Shown here piece by piece: positions 34,701-49,700 of a stretch of 64,000 nucleotides of DNA; position 1 is the first letter of the stretch, and each line of letters begins with the position of its first letter. This DNA comes from Siphonodentalium dalli (Eukaryota > Mollusca > Scaphopoda > Gadilida > Siphonodentaliidae): NCBI GenBank assembly GCA_032622095.1, contig CP136064.1:247043827-247107826 (forward strand), written 5' to 3'. The translations under genes were made by a program, and so were the position numbers. The notes beneath the pieces were generated by a model that worked only from the letters and a program-made list of their open reading frames with translations, made no database searches and was not told the DNA's origin.

Positions 34701-37700
34701 TTGAAGTCTACAGTGAATGAATTAATCAACAGGTTTCTTATCATTACAGATGGTGGCAAGTTCCTTATTTTTGGGCTGGAATCAAAGCATACGATTTAGT
34801 GGCAGGCAAACAGCTGCTTCACGCCAGCTACTTTATACGCAAGGCCAAAGCGCTGGAGTTATTTCCCATGTTGAAGAGGGATAACCTAGTTGGTGCCTTG
34901 GTGTATTATGATGGTTCGTACATTGAACATAAGGCCATTAAAAATAAATACATGTGTTCTCAGGCAATTACATATCGGAAATTGGATGCGGAAGGATGTT
35001 ATTATTCAATTTTTTTCCCAAGAATTCTAGAAATGAATGGATGTATGGGTATAAATGTTATGATAAATAAAATCTGCATATAGTTTCCGAGCAATGTATA
35101 TGATCTATCCTCCAATGATTTTTGAGCTTTATGAACTCAACAGAAACCTATCTATTTTTCTAATTGTCTATAAATTGAAGAATAAGATTTGAACTCTTTG
35201 AAAACACTGGATAAAATTTCAATAAATTTTCTTTGATGAGGCCATCCTTTGGGCCGATGATGGAGGTGCCTGAGAACATATTATTTTTTTTATTCAATTT
35301 GGCCTAAGTTAGTTCTAATAGGTTCTGGTGTATTTTCATGGTTGGTACATAAGTTCTCTCATTATTGGTTAATAAGAATGGAATCCTTGACAAGCCTTCC
35401 CAGATTTAAACCACACTGCTCTTTTCATTGGTCGCTGAATATCACATATAAATTATATTTAGATGAAAAGTCGCTGAATTGGATAATATAGGAAATCACT
35501 AAAACCAGATGTAATTTAAAAAATAACATTGAGTCCTTTTTCGATGCTTTCTATGGCTACAACGATGGTGAGTGTTCATGATGTGATGCACATCACAATC
35601 CCCCATACGATTTGATGCACATCACAATCCCCCATACGATTTGATGCACATCACAATCCCCCATACGATTTGATGCACATCATGATGCAAACTTAAGTTA
35701 ATGTACCTGATAATTGTCACTCCTGAATAATGAATGATGGACAGCTCTACATAGTAAGAATTATCAACATCTTGAAGCTAAGGCCATTAAAAATTAAAGT
35801 CTGGGTTCACGGGCAATTATGTCTAAATTTTTTGATGAGGGAGGGAGGCTTTTTATATTTATTATTTATTTTAAATTCTTCAAAACATACCTCAAAATCG
35901 AATAATCTTTTTTCATGATTCCAGGTAATACAACTTGTCCCTGTGTAATCACATGTATAGCTCAATACTTGGGAATATTCTGACACCTCTGTTGCCCCAA
36001 TTCCCAAAGCATGGCTCTAAATGGCTATTGAGGAAAGGCATAGCATGAGTTTTGTCTGGGTCTATTCATGATATGGTGAGGGATATGTTTCATAAAGTCA
36101 GAAGCGCTCAATGTCTCCCACCAAATATCAGAACTGTACAATGTATTAAACACACATGTAGAGAAACACACACACCACTCAAATTACAAAAACTTCTGAC
36201 AATTGAATTAGGAATTCTGAGAAAGCTGATTCAAATGTATTTATTTACTGCAATGCCCATGAATATCTACTATCGGGAACAATTCTCAGTGACACTGAAG
36301 TTATTTTTCTAGTGTTCCACAAGAATCCTATATACCAGTTTATACCATTATACTTTTGTACTGATGGCTGCTGATGTAGGTACATGTCTGTGCATATGGT
36401 GTCAAAGTGACAGTTCTGATAAATTGGTTGAATTCATTGGGAGTAACTTCAAGAAGAAGAAAGTATTTGTGAATAACTTCATTTTTGTCCCCCGACGTTT
36501 CCGTCGGAGGACTATAGAAATGACCCTCGTCCGTGCGTCCGTGCGTCCGTGCGTCCGTGCGTCCGTGCGTCCGTGCGTCCGTGTGTCCGTGCGTCCGAGA
36601 TTGGGTACCTTCATGGTGTAATCAACTCCTCCTACAGTTTTAAACGTAGAGATTTGAAACTCTGGGATATTGTTCCTAACATGTTGGTGATTTGCAACAT
36701 CTATAAAGCTAATCAAAAATATAATTTTTTCCATATTTTTGGGGGGGTTTTCGACTTAGAAAATTTGGAACATTTTTGCCTTTTGGATGAGATTGGGTAC
36801 CTTCATGGTGTAATCAACTCCTCCTACAGTTTTAAATGTAGAGATTTGAAACTCTGGGATATTGTTCCTAACATGTTGGTGATTTGCAACATCTATATAG
36901 CTAATCAAAAATATCATTTTTTCCATATTTTTGGGGGGTTTTCGACTTAGAAAATTTTGAACATTTTTGCCTTTTGGATGAGATTGGGTACCTTCATGGT
37001 GTAATCAACTCCTCCTACAGTTTTAAATGTAGAGATTTGAAACTCTGGGATATTGTTCCTAACATGTTGGTGATTTGCAACATCTATATAGCTAATACAA
37101 AAATATCATTTTTTTCGTGTTTGCATGCATTTGTTCATCGGGTTGTTTTGTCCAAGAAATTTTGCGGTGGTTTGCAACATCTATATACTGTATAACATTG
37201 TTGCAAATAGTATCCTACAAACAAATCCAATCATGAAGTTTACCACTCGAGTCGGGGGACATGTGGTCTGCGACCTTTTATTATTTTTTAATTAACAAAA
37301 AGATAACTGGTATCCCACCATTGCTATCAAAACATGTCTTTCAAATCGTTTGGAATTTTCGGGATTTTGCCAAAATCATCAGATTTATTGCATTGTATTG
37401 TCTCATAAAGTTCACCAACAGATGTTCCTTCGGTTAATCCTCCATATACACTCCACTGCAGGATAACTGTGATCCCTGACGTAATGCACACCGAAAACAA
37501 ACTCATTTTCCCATTTTAATTAGTCCAAAGTTGCGGAAAAATAGACAACGATAATATTAGAGCATGTGCTTTTGTCGCCAGAAGTAAATATAACCGGTGC
37601 TCTTAAAAATGTGACCGGTCCCTGGTGCTCTTAAAAATGTGACCGGTGATCCAAAAATAAGTCCCTATCACTAGCGTATGGAGGGAAATTTTTTGTTGTT

Positions 37701-40700
37701 GTTGAGATTGCGATAAATAGTTTTGATGCGGCTGACTTTTAGTGATGCGGGCGGGGCCCGTGAACCCAGACTTTAATTTTTAATGGCCTAATTGTTCAAT
37801 ATCTATTTGTTGCAAATAGGGTCTGATAATTTCTCAGGACTACTGAAACAGTCTGATTGTCCCCAAACTTGTTGGTTGGAAATACTAAGTCAGAGTTCAA
37901 TACATGAGTAGGAAGCTGCTGCTGCTATTCAAAACATGAAACGTGATGCATCGTGGTAACATCCTGATGATGCAATGCAGAAAAAGAATCGCGATGAATT
38001 GAAATCACATTGCATCATTGCAGCTCTAAATTGCTTTTTGTGACATTGTTCAAGCACTGTGCTCAGATGTTTCATGCTTGATTCGTTTTCCAGGTCAACA
38101 TGATGATGCCAGAATGAATGTTGTGTTGGCGATAACAGCAGCAAGGATGGGAGCTAAAGTAGCCAACTATACAGAAGTAGAATCATTGCTCAAACGGAAG
38201 GATGAGGACGGCAAGGAGGTTCTCTGTGGTGCTGTAATCGTAGACAAATTAACAGGTATTTTTGCAGTTTAGCAAGCCTGCAAATAGTGTGTCTGTCATT
38301 TGCAGAATTAGGTCTAGCATCACCAAATTCACCATCTGGGGACCTCATTCTGCTTAGTCCTCAACTGCTATGGGAGACCTAGGATCAGATTGAAGTTTCC
38401 CAGTTGAAGTTGCTGATGTTCATCCATTAGTCACCTCGATTATGCATTTTATCTTCTGCAATTAGGGGATATAGAAACTTCCCAGAAGGGGTCACCATAG
38501 GGTGAATTTGGTAATGCTAGCCTGCTGTGCGGGATAGCATCCTAAATTCACATTCTGGGGACCTCATTCTGCAAATGATAGAAACATTATTTGCAGACTT
38601 GGTGTTTAGGCTGCAGGTTATTGTATGCAGGTTTCTGAACATAAAATACAGTATACTTAGGAGATAACTGTATTCTATTGAGTTGGACATTTGTGGTTTC
38701 GAGCATGAAAACTGTATTCATGCTCGAATCCCTGAATATCTGACAAAACAGGGTACGTTGATATCCACACAAAATTTTGAACTTCATGTTTCTCGGCAAG
38801 GGAAATTTGGTATGAAGGTTTGCCATCATGACTACTTTCAAAAGATTGCCAACAGACGTTGTTTCATTCTAGAGTTATTCTTCTTTGTTTATTTAAATTT
38901 GGGTTTCGTCCTGCCCATGTTTGCCACATATTTAGGTGATAAATATATTCTGTTGAGTGGGATATTCAGGGTTTCAAGCATGAAAGCTGTTTTCATGCCC
39001 GAATCCATGAATATCCAATGAAACAGGGTACGTTTATCTCCATGGTAATAACAACAAATTTAAAAGAAACTTCACGAAAAGCTTTTTTCATTGGCACTAC
39101 TTGACAGGAAGTGATAACTCCTTTTCGGCGCATCAAATCTCAGGGTACGTTCCATGGGGTTATTCAGAACAGCACTGGAACAACTTTCTGTTTGTCGATT
39201 ACTGTATCTATGGTAAACAATTTGTGGTTCATTACTCAAAATTGGCCACAGCAATAAGCAATGTCATGGGAAATGCTGTGGCATCTAACATACCATAGCA
39301 TTAAATTTGCCTTGGGACATTTTTCCCAATTTCGAGGGCTTGTGGTTGCACTCGTTACGCAATTCCGGGCTGCATGGTGATTTGACACACGTTAGCTTTC
39401 ACATTGTGCTTCATTCAAAATTATTCGTCCATCAGTGGGCATTGCTGTTGAATCTAAAACTAAATTTACCAGTTCTCGACCAATCAGAATCTGTGTCTTA
39501 TCAGCATGGTGATTTGACGCACGTTAGCTCTCACATTGTGCTTCATTCAAAATTATTCGTCCATCAGTGGGCATTGCTGAAATTACCAGTTCTCGACCAA
39601 TCAGAATCTGTGTCTTATCAGCGACAAATATTCAATTTGAATTACAATGCTTTTTATATAACATGAACATTTAGGGTATTCAGGAGTTCATTCAGAGCTT
39701 GAAATGGGAACCCATTCATGGCTTGAATTTGGGTGCCTTAGATTATAAGGCCTAAAAAACCCTTTCTGCTAACTCGAATGACCCTATTTTGAACCGCCGA
39801 GTCTACACATAAGTAAAAAAAAGAAAAGAAGTTTACCTACCTGCCGCCCTATATATTTTTAAGTCCATAATAGCGGAAACAAAATGCCTAATATAAAATA
39901 ATGAAGTGATCAATGTAATTTCTCAATTTGATCAATTCGCGATATGTTAATTTAATGGGCATTAAAACTGTGAGACAGGCCTTGTGCACTGTGGTGTTGG
40001 TTATCAATTCCTCAAATAACATGCCTGTTAATAGTACAAAGAACGAATGCAGCCCTACTGCTGCGGAATGTATCAATGTTTTACTTACAAATGATATATC
40101 TGATTTGTTCAATCTGAGAGCTATTATTGCGAAAAAGCTACAAGTTAATCTACATATAACAATGCACATATACACAACATAACAAGTTTTGTACTTTATT
40201 AACTTATCCCAACATTTATATTTCTATCCACCATTTGAGTGTATTTTACCATATAAGTGGAATCTATTCTATTTTAACTGACACTGTATTTGTGGCAGTA
40301 ATTTAATGTTATTTATCCAGAATTAAAACTGAAATACTCTTCACCATTGGTATGGTATACAGAATATATAATTTCCATTCAGCTGGGAAGACAGAGCTTA
40401 ATTATAACAATCAAAATGTACCAAACCCATGTATAGAGGTTCCAAATGTACCCAACTCCATTTATAGAGATTCCAAATGTACCTAAACCCATGTATAGAG
40501 GTTCCAAATGCACCCAAATCCATTTATAGAGGTTCCAAATGTACCTAAACCCATGTATAGAGGTTCCAAATGTACCCAACTCCATTTATAGAGGTTCCAA
40601 ATGTACCTAAACCCATGTATAGAGGTTCCAAATGTACCCAAATCCATTTATAGAGGTTCCAAATGTACCTAAACCCATGTATAGAGGTTCCAAACTTACC

Positions 40701-43700
40701 CTAGATCAACCCTTGGAATAAATATCACATGTCTCTTTAGTGTGAATTCATTGATTCCTTTCTTTGCAGGCAAAAGAACAAATATCAAAGCTAAATGTGT
40801 GATAAATGCAACAGGGCCTTTCACAGACTCTATTCGTCAGATGTCAAATCCACTCGTTAAAAAGATAGTGGCACCGGCTTCAGGAGTACATATCGTCCTA
40901 CCTGATTACTACAGGTATGTCTGATTACTACAGGTATGATTGGAGTATATATCATCCTACCTGATTACTACATGTATTCATGGAGTACATAGCATCCTAC
41001 CTGATTACTACATGTATGCATGGAGTATATATAGTCCTACCTGATTACTACAGGTATGTCTGATTACTACATGTATGTCTGATTACTACAGGTATGCTTG
41101 AAGTACATATCGTACTACCTGATTACTACAGGTATGATTGTAGTACATATCATACCTGATTACTACAGGCATGATTGTAGTACATATCATACCTGATTAC
41201 TACAGGCATGATTGTAGTACATATCGTCCTACCTGATTACTACAGGCATGATTGTAGTACATATCGTCCTACCTGATTACTACAGGTATGATTGTAGTAC
41301 ATATCATACCTGATTACTACAGGCATGATTGTAGTACATATCGTCCTACCTGATTACTACAGGCATGCTTGGAGGACATATCGTGCCACCAGATTAGATG
41401 CTTTCTCTAAGTTGGCCATTTTAATAAAAATCACCAATCTCTTTCTCAAAATTGCAAACTGTGGAAGAAGAAGCCTGTTTATAAGCAGAGAAACTAGTTT
41501 CTCATAACAAATGGAATTGAAACTCAACTTAGTTTATTTCTTTATCTCAGTCCTGCTGCTATGGGATTATTAGATCCTGCAACGAGTGATGGACGAGTTA
41601 TCTTCTTCTTGCCATGGCAAAGAGTTACAATAGCAGGTGAGTTTTAGAAGGTGAAAAAGTTATGACAATTATTCTTATTTGTAAAATATTGTAGTACAAT
41701 TACTTCTGGAGTACTGGAGGCTATTTGATTTACTGCTGGTGAAAATGGTTGTCTTTGCTGGACAATAGTCATAGTGTTCCCAATTCTACCGTAATGATAA
41801 CATAACTATCATTACAACTGAGCCGGTTCTATCATTGGCATTTATTTGGAGTAGTATTGTTGTTTTACAATAACAGCAAGATAATGAACATTTCTGATGC
41901 AATTGGGGGGCCTCAGTGATTCAATCGGTTAGGGGTACAACTCCAAGCCATTTCGCCTCCAGCGCTGGCAATGAGGGTTCACATCCACATGTTTCCAACA
42001 TGGACTTTATAACTAGAAATCGTTATCTGGTGGAGTTGCCAGTAATTCACCGATGGACGGTGGTTTGCCGCACATGGTCGACAAGTTTATCATCCATTGA
42101 AATCACTGTTAGATTAGTCATAAGTATGCGGGTTTCCTCTACCATGAAAACTGGCAATGTCGTGATATGGCCTTAGTTGTTGAAAGTGACATTAAAACCC
42201 CAATCAATCAATCAATTCTGATGCAATTTCACTTTAAATATAATAATTATCATCCTATCCATACTGCGCAGTCGTCCAGGAAAAACCATCAAAAATCCCT
42301 TTTTCTTAGGGAAAAAATTATGGGAAACTTTTCCGAAAACCATTCTGTTCGCATTTTCAGTGTCGGAAATTCACTCTCACAGGATAATATAACATTACAA
42401 CAACAAAACATGCATGTATCAAACTTGAATCTCATCTTCAATATGATATCTGAAACACATTTTCTGTATGTATACTGACTATAAAATTACTGATTACCGT
42501 TGCATCTGTCTTTTACAGTAATTTTATGTATCAATCTGTCTTCTTGACATTAAATATATATGCTTATTGAAAATTCGCCTTTCTGAAGTTTACCTGATGA
42601 GAGAATAGGTTAGAGTGACTTGACACTCCTAGTTAATTAATCTCCTACCGCTGACTCACGGCCTCTCATTGGCTACTGCCTTAATTAACTACTCTCATAC
42701 TCATTTATGTCACGGACTGTGAATACAATTTTTTTTGCACTAAATAGTACAAAACGCTTGAAAAATATTATTATTATTACTATAAAATGTTGTCTTTTCA
42801 GGTCTTTTGACAATGATTTATGCCCTAGTCCTGAGTATTACCATAGGTTATTTCTTGTGTCATGAAATTGCATTGTGCATTCAAATATAATGGTAGATCC
42901 GTTGTTTCAATATTCAAATTCATTTTCAGACTGATACACTTCTCAACTGATACACTTCTCAACTCGGTGAAATGGCTTCTTTTTTAATTTCAATAAGAAA
43001 TGAGGATTTGTTCATGTTCACCTAGGCCTGTGATGATACACCCCTACTACGATATGATACCTTTCGCGTGTTTTGCTCATGATGCGATATGTGTATACTT
43101 TAGAATTTAGACTATAAAAAACCTATGGAAATTATTATAAAACTTTATGGAAACCTACATTGATGAATGGTGGCCTGGTATAATGTAAATTCCATTTCTT
43201 ATTTCTAACAGCATACCATCCATGCCTAAGCTTATATAGTCACACTGAAACAATTGAATTTATCCTTTTGCTTTAGTTGGAGGATACTAGTGTTGAAAGC
43301 TAGATTTAGCACTCAGAGCCACTAAGGAACTGTACATGTACATTTAGTCAACAAAATTTATCAAAATGTTGGTATAAGCCTATCTGTTAAGTTGTATACA
43401 TACATGTGTATTGCAATTAAACGTTACACCCCTACATATTACCTTGTAACTTGGGTGTTAATGATCTTGTTTCTTTGTCATTTGGTATAGTGATAGCCCA
43501 GCTTGGGGCAAAGGATACCACCACATACTACAGGTTTCATCTATTGTTTTCTTACCAGAGCTATGACCTTGTTAGACTTGGAGATGAGTTTTGTGTCCGG
43601 TTTTAATTACTGGGACATATTATCTTATTGGTCTGTCCATCCATCCGCCCATCTTGCCATCTGTCTGTCCATCCATCTGTCTGTCCATCCATCTGTTCAC

Positions 43701-46700
43701 TTTTGGTTACTGGATGATACTTTAGGTAATATAGTCTCAACTGAATGGAATGGTATATGGGTTTACTAGCAGAAAACAGATCAATTTCAAATTCGGGTTC
43801 CACCCACCAGTTTTCACCAGAGTTATGGCCTTTTTGTTGGGGATTTGCACTCAATTTTCATTTCCGGATTATAACTTTGGTAAACCTGAAATGAATGGAA
43901 TGAAATTTGGTGTGTGAGTTTTCTAGCCAAATATTATATACAGGTCAAAATTTCACCAGAGTTATGGCCCTTTATTGGAATTAACATAGGAGTATTTTGC
44001 CACACCCTAGCGATTTACTAAATGGATTTACAGCCCCAGGCTGTTATCACTGCCTGGGAACATATGAGATGTCTGTGTATGCCACTTGTATGACACAATT
44101 TATGTTCTCTAGGAACAACCGACTCTGCATGTGATTTAAGTGATCACCCAGAACCTCAAGAGAAAGAAATTCAGTTCATCCTAAATGAAATCAGGAATTA
44201 CCTCCATCCAGACGTTGAAGGTTTGACAAAAATTTAATTATTATTATCTTAATGCTGCACCAGCACAACTTCCATCATAAAAGGTAAATGATGGGTTAAT
44301 GATTAAATCTGGATCTATTATTTAGAGAATATAGAGGCCAAAAAAAAAAAAAAAAAAATAATTTCTCGGGCACCGCCACATTGAATTTCCACTCGCACAT
44401 ATGGAACATTTTTATTGACATCACAATACAAGAATCCAAACTAGAATTGTAACCATGTAACCAAAATAGGCAACAATATATCTAAATTGGAGCATCTTGT
44501 TTAATTGTAATTTTGAGCATTGCTTCCATATATGTTTGCTTATTTGGTGTAACAGTATTTTCGGGAGACTCGCATATATAAGAGAATACATTGGCACAGG
44601 GTTTTCGCAAAATTTCAGGAAGCTCCAGTTATGGAAGGGTTAAATCTTTTGATACTTTTACCATCAGCTTTATATAAATATTTCATTTTTGTGTTTAATA
44701 ATATTGTTAATGGCATATAGCATACTGATCACTCTTTGTAATGGCTGCTTCAAATTTGATGATGGCACTATTTTTTATAAACCAAACAAAAAGGTTTTTT
44801 AATTCCTACGCCTACTCCTGCGGATTAAGTCCGAAGAGTGTTCGGTTTTGAGAGGTTTTACTGTACTTTCATAAACAACTTGAGAAGACATGTTTATTCT
44901 TGATCCATTCAATATTCATACTAATACAATATTTCTGCTTTCTTTGTAGTGAGGCGAGGTGATGTGCTATCAGCCTGGTGTGGTATTCGTCCTCTCGTCC
45001 ATGATCCAAACAACAAAGAAACAAAGTCATTAGCCAGAAATCACATCATTGAAGTTGCCGATGACAACCTCATCACTATCGCTGGTATGTATTGCATTCA
45101 AGTCATTATTAAACAGGACAATAAAAAGGAGCTATTATTTGCACAAAGTCACTATTACATGGGCCAGTCCTTCCCACGAGGAAAACACAGAAAGAGCACT
45201 TATTTGCTCTTGCAATTCAGAATATGGGGGTAATTGTGCCCGTAATATAAACGTAAGTTGGGTTTTTCTCTAACAAAATGTCAATGTGGGATAGACCTAT
45301 GTCCAGTTACACTTCCACATGACCATCATTTAACTGAGATGGGAAAGGTTCTAAATGTACTTTCAAATAGTTTAATATTGAATCAACAATTACAGTTACC
45401 ATAAACATTTGTACAAGAGTGACGAGTGCAAATTAAAAAAAACTGTTTAACTCTTTCACTGCCGATCGCGACTACAGTCGAATTACCCATACACTGCCGA
45501 TAGCGACTTTAGTCGAAATCGGGTACATGCTGCCAGCAGGATGGGTACATGTGGTGTAAATATGGCCGTCCAGTGAATATGACGCAAATGAGTTCCAGTG
45601 ATGGGCACATACATGACATTTTTATAAGTTCCAGACTATATAACACCAGGAAACGTGTGAGATAGTGCAGATAAGAGGCAGTCTCTTTATATAGGACTAT
45701 CTTACGCTAACCGTTATATAAGGGCACTTGGTGATGTCATGGTCACGTGGTCTTTTCATAGGTCACATGTGTATCTCTAGCTATCACATTTTTACCAATA
45801 ATATAAAATGGAAACTTAAATACAGCAACCTACCCAATATGATATGTTCATCAAATGCTTATAACACAATGAAGTCGGAAAATACCCAAAACATATGGCC
45901 ATACTGGTGTTTTATGTAGATCCAAGATGGCCACCAAGGTCACGTGACCAATTTGAGGTGGCCAATGTGGCTCCAACATATCAATATGTCTATATGGTCC
46001 AACAACATAAGTCAGACATTTACGATATATTGAAATGTTAATGCATTACCTGCACCAATACATGTATGTACATGGTATATGTGACCACTCACACATAAGT
46101 TCATGGTAATCACCACGGTCACGTGACCTATTCAAATATGGGTATATATATAGCACATTTTTTACGGTTATGGGTCCCTCCCTGAAAGTTGACAACTAAC
46201 GTGAGAAATAAATGTTGGTTAATGACCAATTTCTGTCAATTTTCTCCTTCGATAGTACCCATATATACCCATATACGCATGAATAGGCATCAAACACAAC
46301 CATTAGTGTGTAAACCAAGATGGTCGCCAAGGTCACGTGACCTCTATGGTGGTGACGTGAGTGGCTATGAACTTGCGATGCCTATGTATATTCACATATG
46401 AAGTTTCAAGCGATACTTGAGATACCCTATGTTACTTATATACACCCATAATGCTTGTATACATGTATTGTATGCCTGGCAGTGGGGAATCCATCTGTGG
46501 TGCTGAGTGGCAGTGAAAGAGTTAACTTTTATTGAAGAAATTATTAAGAACAAATGATTTAATCAAGCAGAATCTGTCCTTGAACATAATAATCCCATAG
46601 GGAGCCTGAGATATATAAGAGAATACATTAGCCTAACGATATTTACCTTAACCTTCTAAGCTAGTGCATTCTCTTATGCTGTGAGGCTCCCTATGGGAGA

Positions 46701-49700
46701 CTGGCATATATAAGAGAATGCACTGGCACAGGATGTTTAATGCTACACCAGCACAGCTCACGTCATTAAAGAGTTAAACATGTGAACCAGCATCCATCAC
46801 TTTACAGGAGGAAAATGGACAACATATCGACATATGGCCGAGGAGACAGTTGATAAAGCAGTAGATGTGTGTAAACTTAAGCCTGCATCAAGCTGTAAAA
46901 CCAAAGGGCTGTTACTGGATGGGGCTCATGGATGGTCTCCTACCATGTTCATCAGGCTCGTACAAGATTTCGGTTTGGAAAATGAAGTATCTATTTAATC
47001 TATTTCTGACTGTTATTGATTTGTTAAGACGTATTCAGGATTCCAGACCTGCAATTATAACAAAATAGTTATATTTTATTTAAAGGGGTACTGTTCATTA
47101 AATCCGGCCATTTATGGGACCATCTCCTTTTATATTCAACAGAATATATACAACAAATAAATGAATGACAATTAGATTTATCTCGCTTTACAAACGATAA
47201 TAAAAGGATTTAATATTAGCTCATCTTCATGTTTAATAAGCTGTGTTGTTTATGTTAATGTGTTATCTTAACATGTACAGCCATGCAACAGTTGATGGGC
47301 TGTTATCAAGTTCAAGAGTTTTAACAAGAAATATTCTACGAATATTCATATCCATGCCCCCTCCCTGAAGTGGCACTGTCAGTTTTGTTTGAATTTCTGG
47401 TCAACTCATTATACAATAAAACAGGTGATCATTGACAAAGCTCAATCAAAATTTCCAGAGCTTAAGTTTACCCATATTAAATTTCAATTGACATTAAAAG
47501 GCCATTGGCCAATTTGACCGACAGCATGAACTATGGTTGTAATATACATATGTGTTATATACACAATGTGTTTGTAGCGATTCATGTATCGCGATGAGGC
47601 TAGTTTTCGTGGCCATATAGCGACGAGGCGACCTTGGTCGCCGAGTCGCTGAGTCGCTATATGGCCACGAAAACTAGCCGAGTCGCGATACATGAAACGT
47701 TACAAACTCACTGTGTATATAACACATTTATCTACCATTGGTGTGACAGAATCCACCGCACAAATTACATTTTTAGGAGTTTTTTAAATGCCAAAACTGT
47801 AATTTGTGTCCGAAGAATAGCTTTCTTGAGTAAATTCTCCCAACCTGCAAAGGTAGCTGCGTCACGCGATTAGCTCGCTTTGCTAAATTCTCACAACCTG
47901 CAAGATCACGCGAATATGCCTAACGGAAATGTATTCAATGGACACAATCTCTTACACTTGCATGTTTAATATAGTTTTTAATAAATACTGAACAAAGACA
48001 TATTAGTTACTTTGTGATATGTTATACCATAATACCCATGATGGTAGGCAATCAAATCATGTTAAAACCTTGGAACTATTTGTTTATAGTACGCAAGAAT
48101 ATACGTTGGAATGTCGTTTTGATTTTTCACGCGATTAATGTAACGTCATTTCATTCATGATTTTGAACCAGTCGACGACGTCACAAGCGCCTCATATCGC
48201 AACTGCAGTAACGATACAGATGTTTTTATCACCAATTCGCTATCGCCAATTGTATCAGGGAATTTCGTAGGAAATGGTAGATAAAAGCATTTATCACATA
48301 ATTAGCCTCTAAATCTGACTTCATATTTTTTAGTAAGACACTCGTGTATTATCGCCATACACAGTGACATAAGCTTAGTGCAATGATGTCAATAAAAGTT
48401 ATTATTATGTTAATTAGAATATATTTGTATTCAATTTGTGTTGGGTTATTTAGTGTTGACTGTGAGAGTAACATTGGTGATAAGGGTGGTTGAACAATTT
48501 TGTCAACATGAGAAGACACATTTAAAATGGAACTATATTTTTTCTTGAAGGTGTCTTTGCTTCCTCTTTCAAGCCTTGAAATAGTGTGTCTGTCATTTGC
48601 AGAATGAGGTCCCCAGAGGGTGAATTTGGTGATGCTAGCCCGCTATGCGGGGTAGCATCACTAAATTCACCCTCTGGGGACCTCATTCTGCAAATGACAG
48701 ACACACTATTTCAAGGCTTGTCCTCTTTGGTTGAGATAAGGAAATCAATATTAATTTTTTTAATCCCAGCCATTTCAAGATCGTTTTTCCATGCTAAAAT
48801 GTGATTATGTGACATAAAGGATATCAAATTCATTGCAATTCTATACAAAGTTTATTAACCTTGTCCACTAAGTTTGATTCGAGCATATCTAAAGCTCGAC
48901 TCGAATTGAATTTAGTGCACTCGGTTAATAAATTTCATATAGAATTAAAAGTCATTAGAGATCATCTATTTTTGTTTGATAGGTTGCTCAACATTTAGCT
49001 GCTACATACGGTGATAAGGCGTTCAAAGTGGCGAAGCTTGCATCACTGACTGGTAAGAGGTGGCCCGTATTAGGCAGGAGGCTGCATGAAGAATACCCAT
49101 ATCTAGAGGCAGAGGTATAGTGTTTTGCTATTCAGCCCATCACCAATGTGTTTATATTTAAACCCTTTACCCATTTGATAACTGTTATTCATTGGGTAGT
49201 ATCTTTATTCCCATTCATTCATTTGTAGTGATTTTGGCCTAAAGATGGTCTTTCTTTTTGTAAACAGTTGTTATATAGTATCTCCATCAAAGATATCTTG
49301 GACTCTGAACTATTGGTTTTATGTTCATTTGTGTATACTTATTTGTGTCGGGGGGGGGGGGGGGGGGGGGGGGGGGGGTCACATACTATTATTCATTTTA
49401 TTATGAACAGCAATTGAAGAATTATACTATTTCAAAGTATAGTTGCATAACTAAATGGTAGCATATGTTGCTAGTCAAAAATTAATTTTAATTTTGAGAT
49501 TCACCTTATTCGCAAGTTTATCTCAGAGTATTCTCATGTCAAAGCTGAACATTTCCATTGACTGTTCTATTGTAACTAATCTGTTCATCAGATCTTTCCA
49601 CTAATTGGAGTGAACCTTTCTGCCCCTAGGTGAGGTACGCTGTACGGGAGTATGCCTGCAGAGCTGTTGACGTTATCGCTCGTAGGACAAGGTTATCTTT

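Noticed and set aside
36402-36734. ORF with RTDART repeats
   Set aside because: Translation of the GTCCGTGC microsatellite on the opposite strand; no protein evidence.
38660-39045. Solo LTR pair
   Set aside because: The direct repeats are short, have no TG...CA ends or primer-binding site, and enclose no retroviral-type coding sequence.
49350-49378. Poly-G and poly-C runs (also 24258, 51416 and 62133) as functional G-quadruplex sites
   Set aside because: Homopolymer runs are common slippage products and error-prone in assembly; no other signal supports a role.
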